DNA of 64,000 nucleotides from Pseudomonas sp. AFG_SD02_1510_Pfu_092 (GTDB taxonomy: Bacteria > Pseudomonadota > Gammaproteobacteria > Pseudomonadales > Pseudomonadaceae): contig NZ_PUQD01000005.1 of the NCBI RefSeq assembly GCF_003331055.1, forward strand, positions 62,001-126,000, in the 5' to 3' direction. Numbering within the stretch: position 1 is the first letter of the stretch; each line of letters starts with the position of its first letter. This document shows, piece by piece, positions 59,606 to 64,000 of this stretch. The translations under genes were made by a program, and so were the position numbers. Under the pieces are notes generated by a model. That model did no database searches, had not been told where the DNA came from, and saw only the letters and a program-made list of their open reading frames with translations.

Positions 59606-61609
59606 TCAGCTATACACGCGCCCCAGCAACTGGCGGTGGCTTTCGAACTGGTCCAGCACATCGCGCACGATCTGGTCCGGGGCAAAGCCCATCAGGTCGT
59701 ACTCCTGGCTGCCATCGTGCAGGTACACCTCGGCACGGTAGAAGCGCTGGCGCACTTCCGGCTCGCCTTCCACCGGCGCTTCGCTCGGCGCGGCCAGGTA
59801 GCCGTCCAGGCTCACTTCATAGACGAACGGGTTGCCCTCTTCCATCATCACCCGCAGGCCCATCATGTTGCGCGACTGGCCGACACGGGTTTCCACCTCG
59901 AAGCCCAGGGTCTGCAACTGCGCGGCAGCTTCCTTCAGCGCCGGGCTGACCTGTTTGTCCATGAAACGCTGCACCACGGCCTGGGTCGGTTGCAGTTCCA
60001 GCTGGGTCAGGCGCTCGCTGAAGCCGCGACGGCCGCGGGCGGCCAACTCGGCACGCTCCTGCTCGACCACCACGTCCTGTTTCATGGCCTTGTACAGGCC
60101 GAACATGAACAGCACCAGCACCACCGAGAACGGCAGGCCCGCCAGCACCACCATGGTCTGCATGGCTTCGAAGTTACCGGCAAACAGCAGGCCGATGGTG
60201 ACCAGGGTAATGACCACCGACCAGAACACCACCATCCAGTGCGGGGCGTCTTCGTCGACCTTGCCGCCTTTGCACGACAGGTTGGCCATCATTACAGCGC
60301 CGGAGTCGGCGGGGGTAAGGAACAGCACGAAGCCGACGAATACCGCCACACCGATCACGATCTTGGCCGCCGGGAAGTATTCCAGCAGCTGGTAGATCGA
60401 CATCGACGGCTGCTCCAGCGCAGTCTTGCCCAGCTCCACGGCGCCCTGGTTGATCACCAGGTCCAGCGCGGTGTTGCCGAAGATCGACAGCCAGGCCAGG
60501 GTGAAGCCCAGCGGGATCAGCAGCACGCCGCTGACCAGCTGGCGCACGGTGCGGCCCTTGGAGATACGGGCAATGAACATACCGACGAACGGGCCCCAGG
60601 AGATCCACCAGGCCCAGTAGAACACGGTCCACAGGCCCAGCCAGCGCTCGGACTTGCCGGTTTCACCTTCATAGACGTAGAGGTCGAAGGTTTTCAGCAC
60701 GATGCCGTTGAGGTAGTCACCGATGTTCTGCACGAAGCCGTTGAGCAGGTGCAGGGTTTCGCCGCCCAGCAGGACGAACAGCAGCAGGCCGCTGAACAGC
60801 ACGATGTTCAGGTTGGACAGGCGGCGGATGCCGTTTTCCACACCCGATACCGCCGCCAACGTGGCAACGCCGGCCATGACCAGAATCACCACCAGCAGGT
60901 TGGTCTTGCTGTGGTCCATGCCGAACAGGTATTCCAGGCCGGACGCCACCTGCATCGATCCGATGCCCAGGTTGGTCACCAGGCCCAGCAGGGTGACGAA
61001 CATGCCGAAGATGTCCACGGCGTTGCCGGCAGCACCCTTCACCCAACGCTCACCGACCAGCGGGTACAGCGCCGAGCGCAGGGCCAGCGGCTGGTTATGA
61101 CGGTAGGCGAAGTAACCCACGGCCAGGCCGACCAGGGCGTAGATCGCCCAGCCGTGCAAGCCCCAGTGCAGGAAGGTCAGCTGCAGGCCCTGGCGCGCGG
61201 CATCGAGGCTGGCAGAGGTGCCTTCCGGTGGGTTGTAGTAGTGGTCCAGCGGCTCGGAAGCACCGAAGTACAGCAGCGAAATGCCGATACCGGAGGAAAA
61301 CAGCATGCCGGCCCAGGCGCCGTAGCTGAAGTCGGGCTGGTCATCCTTGCCGCCAAGCTTGAGCTTGCCGTAATCGGAGAAGGCCAGGTAGATGACGAAC
61401 AGCAGGTAACCGCCGATTACCAGCATGTAGTACCAGCCAAAGGTGCGCGTCAGCCATTTCTGGGCCACGCCCAGCACTTGGCCGGCGGTTTCGGGTACAG
61501 CGATCAGCAAGGCAGTCAGAACGAGGATCATCAGCGCGGAGGTGAAGAACACCACGCGGTTGACCCGTACCCTCTCGGCCGGAGGGTTGGTAAGTGAGGC
61601 AGAACTCAT
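59606..61609 (-). CDS. betT: High-affinity choline transporter BetT
   Basis: Inner-membrane BCCT-family importer of choline. 667 residues. About twelve helices; the family's Trp-rich block is AWWISWGPFVGMFIARISKG and the earlier WGLHGWAIYALVGLAVGYF. A long cytoplasmic C-terminal domain (from about residue 515 on, with EERAELAARGRRGFSERL and VREEG-like osmosensing features) is as expected for osmotically regulated BetT. Divergent from betI with the operator between. Confidence 0.95.
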   Translation of the reverse strand: MSSASLTNPPAERVRVNRVVFFTSALMILVLTALLIAVPETAGQVLGVAQKWLTRTFGWYYMLVIGGYLLFVIYLAFSDYGKLKLGGKDDQPDFSYGAWAGMLFSSGIGISLLYFGASEPLDHYYNPPEGTSASLDAARQGLQLTFLHWGLHGWAIYALVGLAVGYFAYRHNQPLALRSALYPLVGERWVKGAAGNAVDIFGMFVTLLGLVTNLGIGSMQVASGLEYLFGMDHSKTNLLVVILVMAGVATLAAVSGVENGIRRLSNLNIVLFSGLLLFVLLGGETLHLLNGFVQNIGDYLNGIVLKTFDLYVYEGETGKSERWLGLWTVFYWAWWISWGPFVGMFIARISKGRTVRQLVSGVLLIPLGFTLAWLSIFGNTALDLVINQGAVELGKTALEQPSMSIYQLLEYFPAAKIVIGVAVFVGFVLFLTPADSGAVMMANLSCKGGKVDEDAPHWMVVFWSVVITLVTIGLLFAGNFEAMQTMVVLAGLPFSVVLVLFMFGLYKAMKQDVVVEQERAELAARGRRGFSERLTQLELQPTQAVVQRFMDKQVSPALKEAAAQLQTLGFEVETRVGQSRNMMGLRVMMEEGNPFVYEVSLDGYLAAPSEAPVEGEPEVRQRFYRAEVYLHDGSQEYDLMGFAPDQIVRDVLDQFESHRQLLGRVYS

Positions 61610-62085
61610 TGCACGAATGCTCCGGGCAGTACGGCTGTGGAGGCTAATCAGTCTTTCCCGAGCAATTGGTGGAATATCCCCACTGCATCAGGTGTTATAA
61701 AAGCACCCTGGAAACCGTGATCCCGAATCGATACGTTGCAAAAAAACAGACAGGTGGCCTGCTGCAAATGCCACGCCTCAGCCGAGGTGCGCGCATTCGT
61801 CACAGATCACCCCGCCCGCTCCAAGGGCCTGCCGCAGGGCCAGTGACCGTACGGCAGAATCTGCATTTCGCATCGCTCATGCCCGTCAACACCTTGTATT
61901 CCGGGGGTTACGCGATTTCCTGGGGTGTCAATCCGTGCCTTCTCGACCGCCTGAAAAACTGTCAATGGCACAAATTGTCGCAGAGCTTATTCTTTATTGA
62001 TTGAACGTTCAATCAAAACAAAATAGACTGGCCTTCGCCGAGTCAGCCGCCCGTCGTCTGCTCGCAGGCCTGAGGAGAAAGCAAG
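61610..62085. other. betT-betI divergent intergenic region
   Basis: 476 bases. It holds the palindrome at 61997-62016, promoters for both directions presumably, and no gene. A GGTG...CACC short repeat around TTATAAAAG near 61690 may be part of the betT promoter; not convincing alone. Confidence 0.6.
61997..62016. promoter_or_regulatory. BetI operator
   Basis: TTGATTGAACGTTCAATCAA, a perfect 20-base palindrome about 70 bases before betI. This pattern is the known BetI-type site; choline would relieve it. Confidence 0.88.
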
Positions 62086-62742
62086 ATGCCCAAGGTCGGT
62101 ATGCAACCCATCCGCCGCCAGCAGTTGATCGAAGCCACGTTACTGGCGGTCGATCAGGTCGGACTGGGTGACGCCAGCATTGCGCTGATTGCCCGTTTGG
62201 CCGGTGTGTCGAACGGCATCATCAGTCACTACTTTCGGGACAAGAACGGCCTGATCGCAGCGACGATGGGTTACATCATGAACATGCTCAACGAAGGCGT
62301 CAGAGCACGTCGCCAGGCCCTGACGGACGACAGCCCGCGTGCCCACCTGAAAGTGATCATCGAGGGCAACTTCGATGCCAGCCAGGTGAACGGCCCGGCG
62401 ATGAAAACCTGGTTGGCCTTCTGGGCTTCCAGCATGCACCAGCCCGATTTGCACAGGTTGCAGCGGATCAACGACCACCGCCTGTATTCCAACCTGTGCT
62501 GCCAGTTCCGCCGCGCCCTGCCGCTCTACCATGCGCGCAAGGCAGCCCGCGGCCTGGCAGCCCTGATCGACGGCCTGTGGCTGCGTGGCGCCCTGTCGGG
62601 TGATGCATTCGACACCGACCAGGCGATACGGATTGCTTACGAATACATGGATCTACAACTGGCTAAACAGCACACCCTGGGCACCAACGACCAGGCCGCT
62701 GAACAACCGCGCACGGCCCTTGCCAACCCGGCAGGAGCGTGA
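62086..62742 (+). CDS. betI: Choline-responsive repressor BetI, TetR family
   Basis: Represses the bet genes until choline is present. 218 residues, about 20 longer than the usual 195-197 because of an extra C-terminal tail (after [12 protein letters not shown], the residues [15 protein letters not shown]). N-terminal helix-turn-helix [20 protein letters not shown] followed by YFRDKNGLI; ligand domain [20 protein letters not shown]. First gene of betIBA, 39 bases before betB. Confidence 0.94.
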   Translation: MPKVGMQPIRRQQLIEATLLAVDQVGLGDASIALIARLAGVSNGIISHYFRDKNGLIAATMGYIMNMLNEGVRARRQALTDDSPRAHLKVIIEGNFDASQVNGPAMKTWLAFWASSMHQPDLHRLQRINDHRLYSNLCCQFRRALPLYHARKAARGLAALIDGLWLRGALSGDAFDTDQAIRIAYEYMDLQLAKQHTLGTNDQAAEQPRTALANPAGA

Positions 62743-62781
62743 CGCGCAAGCCAAACCACACACTGCACTTGCGAGGACACT

Positions 62782-64000
62782 ATGGCCCGTTTCGGAACGC
62801 AAAAACTCTACATTGATGGCGCTTACGTCGACGCTGGCAGCGACGCCACCTTCGAAGCCATCAACCCGGCTACCGGCGAAGTCCTCGCCCACGTACAACG
62901 TGCTACCGCGGCTGACGTCGAAAAGGCCGTCGAAAGCGCCGAGCGTGGCCAGAAAGTCTGGGCTGCGATGACTGCCATGCAGCGTTCGCGCATCCTGCGC
63001 CGCGCCGTCGAGATCCTGCGCGAGCGCAACGACGAGCTGGCCATGCTGGAAACCCTGGACACTGGCAAGTCGTACTCGGAAACCCGCTACGTCGACATCG
63101 TCACCGGCGCTGACGTGCTGGAGTACTACGCAGGCCTGGTACCGGCCATCGAAGGCGAGCAGATCCCGCTGCGCGAATCGTCCTTCGTCTACACCCGCCG
63201 CGAGCCACTGGGCGTGACCGCCGGTATCGGTGCCTGGAACTACCCGATCCAGATCGCCCTGTGGAAATCCGCCCCGGCCCTGGCTGCCGGCAACGCGATG
63301 ATTTTCAAACCGTCGGAAGTCACCTCGCTGACCACCCTGAAACTGGCCGAGATCTACACCGAAGCCGGCCTGCCGAACGGCGTATTCAACGTCCTGACCG
63401 GCAGCGGCCGCGAAGTCGGCACCTGGCTGACCGAGCACCCGCGCATCGAAAAAGTCTCCTTCACCGGCGGCACCACCACCGGCAAGAAGGTCATGGCCAG
63501 CGCCTCGAGTTCGTCGCTCAAGGAAGTCACCATGGAACTGGGCGGCAAGTCGCCCCTGATCATCTGCGCCGACGCCGACCTGGACAAGGCCGCCGACATC
63601 GCCATGATGGCCAACTTCTACAGCTCGGGCCAGGTGTGCACCAACGGCACCCGCGTGTTCATCCCGGCTGAAATGAAGGCTGCCTTCGAAGCCAAGATCG
63701 TCGAGCGCGTCGCCCGCATCCGCGTTGGCAACCCGGAAGACGAGAACACCAATTTCGGCCCGCTGGTCAGCTTCCAGCACATGGAAAGCGTGCTCGGCTA
63801 CATCGCCAAGGGCAAGGCAGAAGGTGCCCGCGTGCTGTGCGGCGGCGAGCGTCTGACCGCCGGTGACTTCGCCAAGGGCGCCTTCGTGGCCCCGACCGTG
63901 TTCACCGACTGCAGCGACGACATGACCATCGTCAAGGAAGAGATCTTCGGCCCGGTGATGAGCATCCTCACCTACGAAACCGAAGAAGAAGTGATCCGTC
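62782..64000 (+). CDS. betB: Betaine aldehyde dehydrogenase (3' end outside window)
   Basis: NAD(P)-dependent oxidation of betaine aldehyde to glycine betaine. The first 406 residues are visible; the frame is open to the window edge. AGGA lies before the ATG. Cofactor and catalytic parts are clear: [36 protein letters not shown], general-base Glu in MELGGKSPL and the nucleophilic Cys in [13 protein letters not shown]. Betaine protects against osmotic stress and can be a carbon and nitrogen source. Downstream betA is expected outside the window. Confidence 0.95.
   Translation, partial: MARFGTQKLYIDGAYVDAGSDATFEAINPATGEVLAHVQRATAADVEKAVESAERGQKVWAAMTAMQRSRILRRAVEILRERNDELAMLETLDTGKSYSETRYVDIVTGADVLEYYAGLVPAIEGEQIPLRESSFVYTRREPLGVTAGIGAWNYPIQIALWKSAPALAAGNAMIFKPSEVTSLTTLKLAEIYTEAGLPNGVFNVLTGSGREVGTWLTEHPRIEKVSFTGGTTTGKKVMASASSSSLKEVTMELGGKSPLIICADADLDKAADIAMMANFYSSGQVCTNGTRVFIPAEMKAAFEAKIVERVARIRVGNPEDENTNFGPLVSFQHMESVLGYIAKGKAEGARVLCGGERLTAGDFAKGAFVAPTVFTDCSDDMTIVKEEIFGPVMSILTYETEEEVIR

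Noticed and set aside
59525..61597. A 690-codon plus-strand frame across betT
   Set aside because: Antisense shadow of betT with Gln/His-rich composition and no start signal.

Overview
The window is GC-rich Pseudomonas chromosome, most like the Pseudomonas putida group. The evidence is gene content and order (a chemoreceptor, an amino-acid ABC transporter, mdoGH, dtd-pip, hut, fbp, glgP, typA, thiI, glnA-ntrBC, secB-grxC, gpmI, envC-ctpA, betT-betI-betB), the many REP palindromes of the type known from P. putida, and sigma-54/NtrC/HutC control signals. Both ends cut through genes: a chemoreceptor at the left and betB at the right.

Layout. 1-4424: HBM-type chemoreceptor, then an amino-acid ABC importer on the minus strand. 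4657-10612: osmoregulated periplasmic glucan genes mdoG-mdoH and the pair pip-dtd. 10761-16301: an unusually large accessory gene for a 1846-residue protein with an N-terminal toxin-like region, leucine-rich repeats and a C-terminal NEL-type E3 ubiquitin ligase domain with a CxD motif. 16329-30629: the histidine utilisation locus. hutC-hutD and hutU-hutX-hutW-hutV-(HAL paralogue)-hutH-hutT-hutI-hutG are on the minus strand, and hutF is divergent. Within it hutW is frameshifted, and the HAL paralogue has lost the Ala-Ser-Gly cofactor motif. 30747-38292: a lipocalin and a small lipoprotein, DUF924, fbp, glgP, a Cys-cluster protein and a PqaA-like secreted hydrolase. 38479-46650: typA, thiI, and the nitrogen-control block glnA, ntrB, ntrC. 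47029-54743: a small membrane protein, trmL, secB-grxC-rhodanese, gpmI, envC, ctpA and a divergent polysaccharide deacetylase. 54822-59474: a second giant toxin-like protein (1550 residues). 59606-64000: choline uptake and oxidation (betT, betI, betB start).

How it works together. HutH, HutU, HutI, HutF and HutG form the complete five-step route from histidine to glutamate plus formate. The hutU promoter looks sigma-54 dependent, with a perfect HutC operator over the predicted start site, so histidine catabolism is tied to nitrogen status; glnA and ntrBC in the same window carry the matching NtrC and sigma-54 signals. The bet genes carry a perfect 20-bp palindrome that is the likely BetI operator.

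The most unusual items are the two giant toxin/effector-like proteins, which share a small beta module, and the histidine ammonia-lyase paralogue whose prosthetic-group motif is deleted. No tRNA, rRNA, CRISPR array, insertion sequence or prophage was seen.
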